DNA of 64,000 bases from positions 91,628,968-91,692,967 of the forward strand of contig NC_064830.1 in assembly GCF_024166365.1 (NCBI RefSeq). The letters are read 5' to 3'. Below the pieces are notes generated by a model. It did no database searches and had not been told where the DNA came from. It saw nothing but the letters and a program-made list of their open reading frames with translations. Of the stretch, positions 30,821 through 40,762 are shown piece after piece. A program made the position numbers and the translations under genes. Positions within the stretch are counted from its first letter, which is position 1, and the number at the start of each line of letters is the position of its first letter. The DNA is from Elephas maximus indicus. Taxonomy: Eukaryota; Chordata; Mammalia; Proboscidea; Elephantidae.

Positions 30821-32285
30821 GTAGGGGATAAATATAAAGTTGATTACACATCACGAGTCTTACTATCAGTTATGGTACTGTCAGTTATGCACACAACGTT
30901 CAACTCTCCTTTTCCAGTCCCTAATCACTATCTGGAAAAGCTTTCACAACCTTTAGGCCATTTGAATTTATAAAAATTTGGCCCAGTGCAGTTTACAATG
31001 CAAACTTATAGCCATTTCAAAGCCCTTCCCCTCTCTCCTCACTGGCTAGATCAGGGATTTCAAAGGGCTTGGAAGGGGAGGAGAGCATGGTACCTCCTCC
31101 TCTCCCTTCCAATGGCCTGACTTCTATGATATTGAAGGGAGGGGGCATGGAAAGGCAGAAATCCGTCTATGCACATATGTTTAGGTTAGTAGTGGAAGGT
31201 GTCCCACTCTCCCTCTGATTTGGTCTGGTTCCAAAGCTTATGGCTTCTGTTGATATGGTGGTCTTATTGCTGCTTAGGGGACTGCTCCGTTATAGAGAAC
31301 TGCTCCAGCTGTCTTCCTTAAGCCTCTACTACAGGTCCATTCCCTTAGACTGGGCAAACCACCACTTGGCCCAGAGGCTCCTTGAGAAGCCATTGGCTTC
31401 TACTCCTCTTCCAACCCCTAGTCCTCCATGCAAAATTACGAGAACCATTTGGGTCCTCTTCCATACCTTCTCCAAAGGTGGCAGAGAACTGAGCTAAAAG
31501 GGAGTTAGTTTCCAAGGACACTGTTACGATCCCTTCAAGCCTTGCTGGCAGAGCTATTTCAGAAGACCTACTGCCTTTGTCAGTCTCTAGATCAGAAGTG
31601 AATTTCAGTCTCCAATTTCACAAATACCTCCAGGCTCCAGAGGATACCTGTAAAGGTCTCTGGAGTAACTCCTTCACCATGTTCAGCTCTAACTCAGCCG
31701 GCTCGGCAGGGGGATGAGAAGCCAGTCTCCTTTTCTTGCAGGTACCTCCAATTTCTAAGGGTGATTCCTGGAGCCATTGTTCTTGCATTGGAGAGGATTA
31801 AACAATCCCTTCACCCGGGGGGAGAGAAGGGGGACCCTCTTCCCATGCCCCTCCTTCCCCGCAAGCCTGACGATCACCACTTCCTCTCCACTCTCCAGTC
31901 TATCTTCTTATTGGGACTGGTAGATTATGGTCATAGGTCTGGTTCTTCTGGCACTATGGAAGTTCCAAGTGGACGTGTGTGGCCCAACTCTTCAACTAGG
32001 AGGGGGCAATAAGGAAATTGGGAGCTCCTCTCTACAGAGTAGCTGGTTCAAACCCTGCTAGTATTCAGTGACAAAGAACACATAGGAGAGAGACAGAAGA
32101 AATGGGTAATACCAAAATGCAAAGACTGATACCACAACCAGAATCTTGTACCATCTGAGCTGCCTGATGAATGGGATCACAGTAGCCTGTACTTGCTTAG
32201 ACTATAAAGTGCCACATTTTTTTGTAGCATTTATGTATTTCATAAACAGGTGGGATGTGTAAAAGTATGCTGATATTTATTTAGA
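30821..32285. other. Region without identifiable gene
   Basis: No recognised gene. The + strand 85-codon frame at 31240-31497 has no family resemblance. Pyrimidine-rich and purine-rich patches occur around 31035-31160. It may hold an old retroviral segment that I cannot classify. Confidence 0.45.
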
Positions 32286-32289
32286 CTCT

Positions 32290-32497
32290 CATATGGTCCC
32301 TGGGTGTGCAAATGGTGTGCACTCAGCTATTAGACGAAAGATTGGTGGTTTGAACCCATCCAGCAGTGCCACAGAAGAAAGGCCTGGAGATCTGCTTCCA
32401 TAAGGATTACAGCCAAGAAAACCTTATGGAGCAGATCTACTCTGTAACACATGGGATCGCCGTGAGTTGAAATCAGCTCAATGGCAACGGGTATAGA
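32290..32497 (+). repeat. AfroSINE, old variant
   Basis: Reads 'gtccctgggtgtgcaaatgg', 'aggcctggagatctgcttcc', 'accttatggagcagatctac' and 'gtgagttgaaatcagctcaa'. It shares the older-subtype block with copies at 8735 and 45302. Confidence 0.82.
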
Positions 32498-33364
32498 TAT
32501 CCCTTTTTTTACTGTGTCACTGGCAAAGTTTTTGAGTATTATACCCCAATCCCATTTTCCCAATAAACCCTGTAGTTTTTATTGTGTGATGTCAGTCATT
32601 TTTAGGAGTGCACATGTCATGCTATAGCAGAACTGACTGTACATACAACTCCAGGCTATTTGAAAATCTTCATGAAATAGGTGATTTTCTAGGAAATTTC
32701 CACAATTAATTTTAGAAGAAAAGCTAAAATCCAAACTGATTAAAAACTGCAGAGGATATTTTTTAAAGTTATTAAAGATATACTACCAAGAAAGATGTCA
32801 GGCTGAATTGACTTGGAGGATAAATGATTTCAAACATTCTAGAAATAAATCATTCCTATACTGTATGAACTGCCTCAGCACCTTGGAAAAGATTGACCAT
32901 TTCCTAATCCATTTTATGAAATTAGTAAAACCTAGACACCAATCTCTGACCAAGATACACAATACAGAAAAAATAAAACTTCATCTCAATCTCATTTAGA
33001 AACATGGATGTAAGGATCATAAGCAAAATATAAGTAAATTAAATTTTTGAACATTTTTAAAGGATCATAATAATATTGTAATCAGTTCAAATTTATTATA
33101 GGAGAATAGGACTAGTTAAGTATTAGGAAGTCTAGTAATAATATCATATAACTAATTTATCATAGAATTATAAGAAAGGGCAAAAAATAAATTATCATCT
33201 CCATAAATACAAAAACAATACTCTACAAAATTAAACATTCAATATTTTAAAAACAAACATTTCAGAAAACAGAGAAATAATCCTATAACATTTTAAAAAT
33301 CCACGTCAAACTAACAGCTAACATCAATAAGTAAAAGGTAAAACACCAAAAAATTTCATAATCA

Positions 33365-33460
33365 ATAACAAGCACTTACTATGTACCAGACAATATGCTA
33401 AGAACTTTATATTAATTAGTTAAATACTCAAAAAAAAAAAAAAAACCCACGATGGAACTA
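33365..33460 (+). repeat. MIR fragment
   Basis: 'caagcacttactatgtacca', then 'gctaagaactttatattaat', matches the MIR core in + orientation. An A-run at 33430-33446 follows. Confidence 0.6.
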
Positions 33461-33772
33461 TGCCCAAGATCGCAGTAAATACGGCATAAACAAAGTTACA
33501 GTTATTCACAGATGACGTGATTGCCTAAAAACCCAAGGTAAGCACCTGAAATACTATTATAATTAATTTTAATTAGGTCAGGTGGCTGGTTATAAAATAT
33601 TTAAACAAAAACCAGTAGTTTCCCTCTATATGAAGTTTTAAAAGAAGCCAACATTTTAGATTTTCTGGGAATAAATTAATAAAAGTATAACACCTATATG
33701 AAATCAACATGAAAACTTTACTAAATGACATTGAAGAAGAGTTCAATAAATGAAGAGATATACCGTGTTCCT

Positions 33773-33946
33773 CATAGCGACCCTATAGGATAGAGTAGAA
33801 CTGCCCCAGAGAGTTTCCAAGGAGCGCCTGGTGGATTCAAACTGCCGACCCTTTGGTTAGCAGCTGTAGCACTTAACCACTAAGCCACCAGGTCGCTATG
33901 AGTTGGAATTGACTCGATGGCACTGGGTTTGGTTTTTTTGTTTTGG
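33773..33946 (+). repeat. AfroSINE with inverted 5' part
   Basis: 33773-33892 is AfroSINE in minus orientation, lacking its 3' end; 33893-33946 is the missing 3' end in + orientation, finishing in a T-rich tail. TATACCGTGTTCCT (33759-33772) and TATACCGCGTTCCT (33947-33960) bracket the pair, so both arrived as one insertion. Confidence 0.9.
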
Positions 33947-34149
33947 TATACCGCGTTCCTAGACAGGAAGATTTAGTATTGTAAAGATGTTAATTTTCTC
34001 CAAATTAATTTAGAAATTTAATTTCAATTATAAGTAAAATTACAAAGAATACTGTTAATTTGACAAAATAATAATTGGGTTCAGCTGGGAAAAGAAATGT
34101 ACAACAATTGCCCAGAAATGCTTAACAGGTTGTAGTTGAGTTCAACGCT

Positions 34150-35020
34150 AATCAAGGGAAAATATATGACCACAAGATGGCAGTATTGCACAATAAGCTA
34201 TTTATTGGGAAAGCCGATATAGCGACGGTTTTCACACACAGCAAGCGTTCTCGCCAGTTTCTTTACACCCTCTCCAACATTTGCTATTTTCTATTGTTAG
34301 TGGTACCTTGTTTTATTTTTAATGCTTTAGATGAAGGTTTAAAGAGTAAATTAGTTTCTCATTAAGCGTTTAATACACATACCGTTTTGTGACATTTGTT
34401 GCCAACCCTGCGATGTGTGAACACTCTCCCCTTCTTGACCTTGAGTTCCCCATTTCCATTTGTCCAGCTTTCTGGTGGTTTTGATTTGCATTTCTCTAAA
34501 GTCTAATGATGTTGAACGTCTTTTCATGAACTTGTTGGCCATTTGCGTATCTCCTTTGGAAAAATGCCCATGATTTAATTGGGTTGTTTGTCTTTTTATT
34601 GTTGCGTAGTAAGAATCCTTTATATATTCTGACTCGTAACAACTATATGACTTGCAAATATTTTCTCCCATTCTGTGGGTTGCCTTTTTACTTTCTTGAC
34701 AGTGTCTTTTGATGCACAAAAAGATTTCTATTTTTATGAAGTCCAATTTATCTATTTTTCTTTGGTTGTTCATGCTTTGGGTGTCATATGTAAGAAACCA
34801 TTACCAAATCCAAAGTCATAAAAATTGGCTCATATGTTTTCTTCTAAGAATATTGTGGTTTTAGCTCTTATGTTTGTCATTGATCTATTTTGAGTTAATT
34901 TTTGTATGTGATGTGAGGTAATGGTTCAACTTCATTGTTTTGCATGTAGATGTCAAGTTGTACCAACATATAAAACAAAGAATTAGATTTCTCACTGTTA
35001 AAATAACGAAATTTTCCTTA
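34150..35020 (-). mobile_element. Old L1 3' half (-) with an L1 3' UTR insert
   Basis: Reverse-complement ORF2 blocks 'tggttttgatttgcatttct', 'gactcgtaacaactatatga' and 'tgaagtccaatttatctatt' flank a piece (about 34305-34470) matching the 3' UTR type at 53590 ('aattagtttctcattaagcg'). Confidence 0.7.
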
Positions 35021-35021
35021 A

Positions 35022-36385
35022 TTGTTGTTGTTGTAAGGTGCTATTGAGCCTGTTCCAACTCATAGTACGATAGAAAGAAACACTGCCCAGTCCTGTGCCA
35101 TCTTAAAATCGTTGCTATGTTTGAGCCCATTGTTGCAAACACTGTATCAATGCATCTCATGGAGGGTCTTCTTTTTTTTTTTGCTGACCATCTACTTTAC
35201 CAAGCATGATGTCCTTCTACAGGCACTGCTCCCTCCTGATAACATATCCAAAGTACATGAAACAAAGTCTCACCATCCTTGCTTCTAAGGATTCTGGCTC
35301 TACTTCTTCCAAGATAGATTTGTTCATTCTTCTGGCAGTCCATGGTAATTGTATATTCAATATTCTTCACCAACACCATAATTCAAAGACATCAATTCTT
35401 GTTTGGTCTTCCTTTTTCATTGTCTGGCTTTTGCGTGCATACGAGGCAATTGAAAATATCATGGCTTGGATCAGGGACATCTTAGTCCTCAAGGTGGCAT
35501 CTTTGCTTTTTAACACTTTAAAGAGGTCTTTTGCAGCAGATTTGCCCAATCCAATGTGTCTTTTGATCTCTTGGCTGCCGATTTCTCGGGTGCTGATTGT
35601 GGATCCAAGTAAATGAAACCCTTGACAACTTCAATATTTTTTCCACCTATCGTGATGTTTCTTATTGGTCCAGGTGTGAGGATTTTTGTTTTCTTTATGT
35701 TGAGGTGTAATTCGTACTGAAAGCTGTAGTTTTTGATCTTCATCAGTAAGTGCTTCAAGTCCTCGTCACTTGTTATGTCACCTGCATAACCCAGGTTGTT
35801 AATGAGTCTTCCTTCTTCATATACTCCAGCTTCTCCGATTATTTGTTCAGCATACACATTGAATAAATATGGTGAAAGGATACAATCCTGATGCACAACT
35901 TTCCTGATTTTAAACCACTCATTATCCCCTTTACTGTTTGTAAGACCGCCTATTGGTCTATGTACAGGTTTTGCATGAGCACAATTAATTGTTCTGAAAT
36001 TCCCATTCTTTGCAGTGTTATCCATAATTTGTTATCTTTCACACATTTGAATGCCTGTGCGCAGTTGATAAAACACAGGTGGACATCTTTCTGGTATTTT
36101 CTGCTTTCAGGCAAGATTCATCTGACATCAGCAATGATATTCCTTGTTCCACATCTTCTTCTAAATCCAGCTTGAATTTTTGGCAGCTCCCTAATGATGT
36201 AATGCTGCAACCATTTTTAAATTATCTTCAGCAAAATTTTACTCCTGTGTCATATTAATGATATTGTTCGATAATGTCTGCATTCGGTTGGATCACCTTT
36301 CTTTGGAATAAGCACGGTTATGAATCTCTTCCAGTCAGCTTGTCAGGTACCTGTCTTTCAAAATTTCTCAGCATAGGCAAGATAG
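35022..36385 (-). mobile_element. RTE LINE, 5'-truncated and decayed
   Basis: It ends at the low-coordinate side in a TTG-rich tail (35022-35034). The minus frame at 35510-36025 is the RT core (SPYLFNVYAEQIIGEAGVYE, NNLGYAGD, LHLNIKKTKILTPGP). The catalytic motif is YAGD instead of YADD, and part of the following loop is deleted. It is dead as an enzyme. It lies head-to-tail with a better preserved RTE. Confidence 0.88.
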
Positions 36386-36387
36386 TA

Positions 36388-36438
36388 ACCAAAACAAAAC
36401 AAAAACCAAACTTATTGCTGTCAAGTCAATTTTGACTC
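36388..36438 (-). repeat. AfroSINE 3' fragment between two RTEs
   Basis: 'aaaccaaacttattgctgtc' then 'aagtcaattttgactcag' is the 3' end only. It abuts the TTG-repeat tail of the next RTE. Confidence 0.7.
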
Positions 36439-39230
36439 AGTGTTGTTGTTGTTGTTGTTAGGTGCTGTCAAGTCAGTTTCGACCCACAGCAACTCTATGC
36501 ACAATAGAACGAAGCACTGCCCGGTCCTGCACCTTCCTTACAATTGTTGTTATGCTTGAGCTCATTGTTGCAGCCACTGTGTCAATCCACCTTGTTGAGG
36601 GTCTTCCTCTTTTCCACTGACCCTGTACTTTGCCAAGCACGATGTCGTTCTCCAGGGACTGATCCCTCCTGACAACATGTACAAAGTATGTAAGACGCAG
36701 TCTCGCCATCCTTGCTTCTAAGGAGCATTCTGGTTGTACTTCTAAGACAGATTTGTTTGTTCTTTTGGCAGTCCGTGGTATATTCAATATTCTTCGCCAA
36801 CACCACAATTCAAAGGTGTCAATTCTTCTTCGGTCTTCCTTATTCACTGTCCAGCTTTCACATGCATATGACACGATTGAAAATACCATGGCTTGGGTCA
36901 GGCGCCCCTTAGTCTTCAAGGCGACATCTTTGCTCTTCAACACTTTGAAGAGGTCCTTTGCAGCAGATTTACCCAATGCAATGCATCTTTTGATTTCTTG
37001 ACCGCTGCTTCCTTGGCTGTTGATTGTGGATCCAAGTAAAACAAAATCCTTGACAACTTCCATCTTTTCTCCGTTTATCATCATGTTGCTCATTGGTCCA
37101 GTTGTGAGGATTTTTGTTTTCTTTATGTTAAGGTGTAATCCGTACTGAAGGCTGTGGTCTTTGATCTTCATCAGTAAATGCTTCAAGTCCTTTTCACTTT
37201 CAGCAAGGAAGGTTGTGTCATCTGCATAATGCAGGTTGTTAATGAGTCTTCCTCCAATCCTGATGCCCCATTCTTCTTCATATAGTCCGGCTTCTCGGAT
37301 TATTTGCTCAGCATACAGATTGAGTAGGTATGGTGAAAGAATACAACCCTGACGCACACCTTTCCTGACTTTAAACCAATCAGTATTCCCTTGTTCTGTC
37401 CGAACAACTGCCTCTTGATCTATGTAAAGGTTCCTCACGAGCACAATTAAGTGTTCTGGAAATCCCATTCTTCGCAGTGTTATCCATAATTTGTTATGAT
37501 CCACACAGTCAAATGCCTTTGCATAGTCAATAAAACACAGGTAAACATCCTTCTGGTATTCTCTGCTTTCAGCCAGAATCCATCTGACATCAGCAATGAT
37601 ATCCCTGGTTCCACGTCCTCTTCTGAAACCAGCCTGAATTCCTGGCTGTTCCCTGTGGATATACTGCTGCAGCCGTTTTTGAATGATCTTCAGCAAAATT
37701 TTGCTTGCGTGTGATATTAATGATATTGTTCTATAATTTCCACATTCAGTTGGATTGCCTTTCTTGGGAATAGGCATAAATATGGATCTGTTCTAGTCAG
37801 TTGGCCAGGAAGCTGTCTTCCATATTTCTTGGCATAGATGAGTGAGCACCTCCAGTACTGCATCTCTTTGTTGAAACATCTCAATTGATAATCCATCAAT
37901 TCCTGGAGCCTTATTTTTCACCAATGCCTTCAGAGCAGCTTGGGCTCCTTCCTTCAGTACCATCGGCTCCTAATCATATGCTACCTCTTGAGATGGTTCA
38001 ACATTGACTAATTCTTTTTGGTATAATGACTCTGTGTATTCCTTCCATCTTCTTTTGATGCTTCCTGCGTCGTTTAATATTTTCCGCATGGAATCCTTCA
38101 CTACTGCAACTCGAGGCTTGAAGTTTTTCTTCAGTTCTTTCATGTTGAGAAACACTGAGCATGTTCTTCCCTTTTGGTTTTCCACCTCCAGCTCTTTGCA
38201 CATGTCATTATAATACTTTACTTTGTCTTCTCCAGAGGCCCTTTGAAATCTTCTGTTCAGTTCTTTTACTTCATCAATTCTTCCTTTTGCTTTAGCTGCT
38301 CGACGCTCAACAGCAAGTTTCAGAGTCTCCTCTGACATCCATCTTGGTCTTTTCTTTCTTTCTTTCCTGTCTTTTCAATGGCCTCTTGCTTTCTTCATGG
38401 ATGATGTCCTTGATGTCATTCTACAACTCGTCTGGTCTTCAGTCACTAGTGTTCAGTGCGTCAAATCTGTTCTTCAGATGGTCTCTAAATTCAGGTGGAA
38501 TATACTCAAGGTCATATTTTGGCTCTCGTGGACTTGCTCTGATTTTCTTCAGTGTCAGCTTGAACTTGCTGATGAGCAATTGATGGTCTGTTCCACAGTC
38601 AGCCCCTGGCCTTGTTCTGACTGATGATATTGAGCTTTTCCATCGTCTCTTTCCACAAATGTAGTCAGTTTGATTTCTGTGTGTTCCATCTGGTGAGGTC
38701 CATGAGTGTAATCACCATTTTTGCTGGTGAAAGAAGGTATTTGCGATGCAGAAGTCGTTGGTCTTGCAAAATTCTATCATTCGATCTCCGGCATTGTTTC
38801 TATCACCAAGGCCATATTTTCCAACTACTGATCATTCTTCTTTGTTTCCAACTTTCACATTCCAATCACCAGTAATTATCAATGCATCTTGATTGCATGT
38901 TCGATCAATTTCAGACTGCAGCAGCTGATAAAAATCTTCTGTTTCTTCATCTTTGGCCCTAGCAGTTGGTGCATAAACTTGAATAATAGTCGTATTCCTT
39001 GTAGACGTATGGGTATTATCCTATCACTGATAGCGCTGTACTTCAGGATAGATCTTGAAATGTTCTTTTTGACGATGAATGCAACACCATTCCTCTTCAA
39101 GTTGTCATTCCAGCGTAGTAGACTATATGATTGTCCAATTCAAAATGGCCAATACCTCAGTAGACACATGGTATTTTTGTTTGTGGGAAAGGTGGCACCG
39201 AACATGGGTGAAATGCATGCAGCTTGACCA
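36439..39230 (-). mobile_element. RTE-type LINE, near full length
   Basis: The 3' tail is a (GTT)n run at 36439-36455. Moving up the minus strand there is the RT (36473-37777), a linker (37970-38338, EETLKLAVERRAAKAKGRID) and an APE-type endonuclease in broken frames (38340-39200; RNGVAFIVKKNISRSILKYS at 38879-39100, and YYAGMTT near 39115). The order endonuclease-RT in one reading unit is that of RTE/BovB LINEs. Frameshifts separate the endonuclease from the RT. Confidence 0.9.
36473..37777 (-). pseudogene. RTE reverse transcriptase, 434-codon open frame
   Basis: The frame starts inside the RT: IPKKGNPTECGNYRTISLIS, QAGFRRGRGTRDIIADVRWI, motif A FIDYAKAFDCVDH, GVRQGCILSPYLLNLYAEQI, motif C HYADDT, then KKTKILTTGP and the C-terminal RRIDTFELWCWRRIL and RPSTRWIDTV. 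Both catalytic Asp residues are present. RTE proteins are about 1,000 residues; the N-terminal endonuclease is out of frame, so this is a fossil with an unusually long intact half. It would drive target-primed reverse transcription, and its 3' tail resembles the AfroSINE tail. Confidence 0.92.
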
Positions 39231-39388
39231 AGGTAAATGATGCCACTAAGAAATACACAAGAGAAAAGGAAATTTTTGGTAAAGGATAAGACATATAATT
39301 TTGCAACAACACCAACAACAACCAAAAAAAAAATATGTGTAGTTACATATGTATGTATGTATGTATATATATATATATATGTATGTGC

Positions 39389-39562
39389 ATGAACCCCTGG
39401 TGGTGCAGTGGTTAAGAGCTCAGCTGCTAACCAAAAGGTCAGCTGTTGGAATCCACCAGCCACTCCTTGGAAACCCTGTGGGGCAGTTGTACTCTGTCCT
39501 GTAGGGTGGCTATGAGACAGAATCGACTCAATGGCAATGGGTTTGGCTTCAACTTTTTTATA
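39389..39562 (+). repeat. AfroSINE after a (GTAT)n/(TA)n tract
   Basis: Complete young-type copy: A box TGGTGCAGTGG near 39400, B box region 'tgttggaatccacc', 'tggctatgagacagaatcga' and a T-run. It sits beside an alternating GTAT/TA tract (39344-39386). Confidence 0.92.
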
Positions 39563-39599
39563 TGTATATACAGGTATGTGTGTGTATGCATATGTATTC

Positions 39600-40440
39600 A
39601 TATATATAATAAGCCATATAGAGGGCACAGTTACGAATGCTTTAAACATAAGCAAACACCTCGTAACATTGTTTTTCTGGGTTTGAAGTCTTCAGGCCAT
39701 AGGCTCATGGGACAACTCAGTCAATTGGCCATAATATAGTTCATAAAGTTTATGTTCTCCTTCTTAGTTTGATGAGTAGGGTCTGGGGTCTTAAAAGCTT
39801 GAGAGCTGCCATCGAAGATATAACTGTTGGTCTCCACTCATCCAGAGCAAAAGATAAAGAAAGAAATCAAAGACTCAAAGAAACTGGTCTACAAGACTAT
39901 TAGTCTACATAACATGGCCTCATCTACCTTGAGACCAGAAGAACTAGATGGTGCCCAGCTACTACAACTGATCATTCTGATCAGGGCCACAATAGATGGA
40001 TCCAGACAGAATGAGAGAAGAATGTGGAACAGAACTTAAATTCTTAAAAAGTCCAGTCTGCAGGACTCCCCAAGACCATCACCCTGAGATATTCTTTAAA
40101 CCTTGAATTGAAACTATTCCCTGTAGTCAACTTTTAGATAAATAACAGAGTGGCTTATAAAATAAAGAATATCACCTGTGTGAGTACTGCACTCTTTTAA
40201 AAAATCATCTATATAAAACCAAATGGTCAACAATTACCCTAAAGCAAAAGTGAAAAGGTAAGGGGGCAGGAAAACTAGATTACTGGAAATGCAACAACCA
40301 GAACAGAAGTAATGAGAATGTTGACACGTTGTGAAAAATGTAACCAATATCACTGAAAAATTTGTGTGGAAATTGTTAAATGGGAACATAATTTGCTCTG
40401 TAAACTCTCACCAAAAACACAATAAAATATTATTAAAAAA
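39600..40440 (+). mobile_element. L1 3' UTR (+)
   Basis: Reads 'gagggcacagttacgaatgc', 'ggggtcttaaaagcttgaga', 'gagaccagaagaactagatg', 'ccctgagatattctttaaac' and ends 'caataaaatattattaaaaa'. This is the reverse orientation of the 3' UTR blocks seen elsewhere, with an A-rich tail. Confidence 0.82.
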
Positions 40441-40462
40441 GAATAGAAAATACTAAGAAGCA

Positions 40463-40527
40463 CAGTTCTACTCTGACATGCATGGGGTCACCATGAGTCA
40501 GAACTGAAGGCAACTGGTTTTGTCTTA
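40463..40527 (+). repeat. AfroSINE 3' fragment
   Basis: 'cagttctactctgacatgca' and 'caccatgagtcagaactgaa' followed by 'ggttttgtctt'. Head missing. Confidence 0.65.
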
Positions 40528-40762
40528 CTATCAGGATCCTTTAAATACAAATACCCTAGCTAATTCAAATTCACCTGCTAATGCAGGCACAAGAGGAGTT
40601 CCTCCTTACCCTAGATTCCCAGTTGGCTCGTCTTTTGGCTGTTGCTGACCGGTTGGCCCTGGGCCTTGGCCACCTGGGTCATCACGTTGCCCCTCTGAGG
40701 GCATATTCGCCCACCCTCTCCTGCCCCATTCTCAGCTCCATTTCTTTGGCCCAGATTGAAAG

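Larger units (their letters stand above)
32640..34145 (+). mobile_element. Old L1 ORF2 (+), fragmented
   Basis: The + strand has 'aattccacaattaattttag'-type A-rich ORF2 sequence, then 'cagttattcacagatgacgt' (FTDD-like RT site) near 33500 and 'actttactaaatgacattga'. A MIR (33365-33460) and a rearranged AfroSINE (33773-33946) interrupt it. All frames are broken. Confidence 0.6.

Noticed and set aside
31240-31497. 85-codon + strand frame starting MASVDMVVLLLL
   Set aside because: The hydrophobic start could suggest a signal peptide, but there is no supporting exon structure or homology and the codon pattern looks random.
35206-35616. 136-codon + strand frame
   Set aside because: It is the antisense shadow of the RTE reverse transcriptase on the minus strand.
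39388-39470. tRNA gene from A and B box motifs
   Set aside because: The boxes belong to an AfroSINE head; the rest of the tRNA fold is absent and the RTE-like tail follows.
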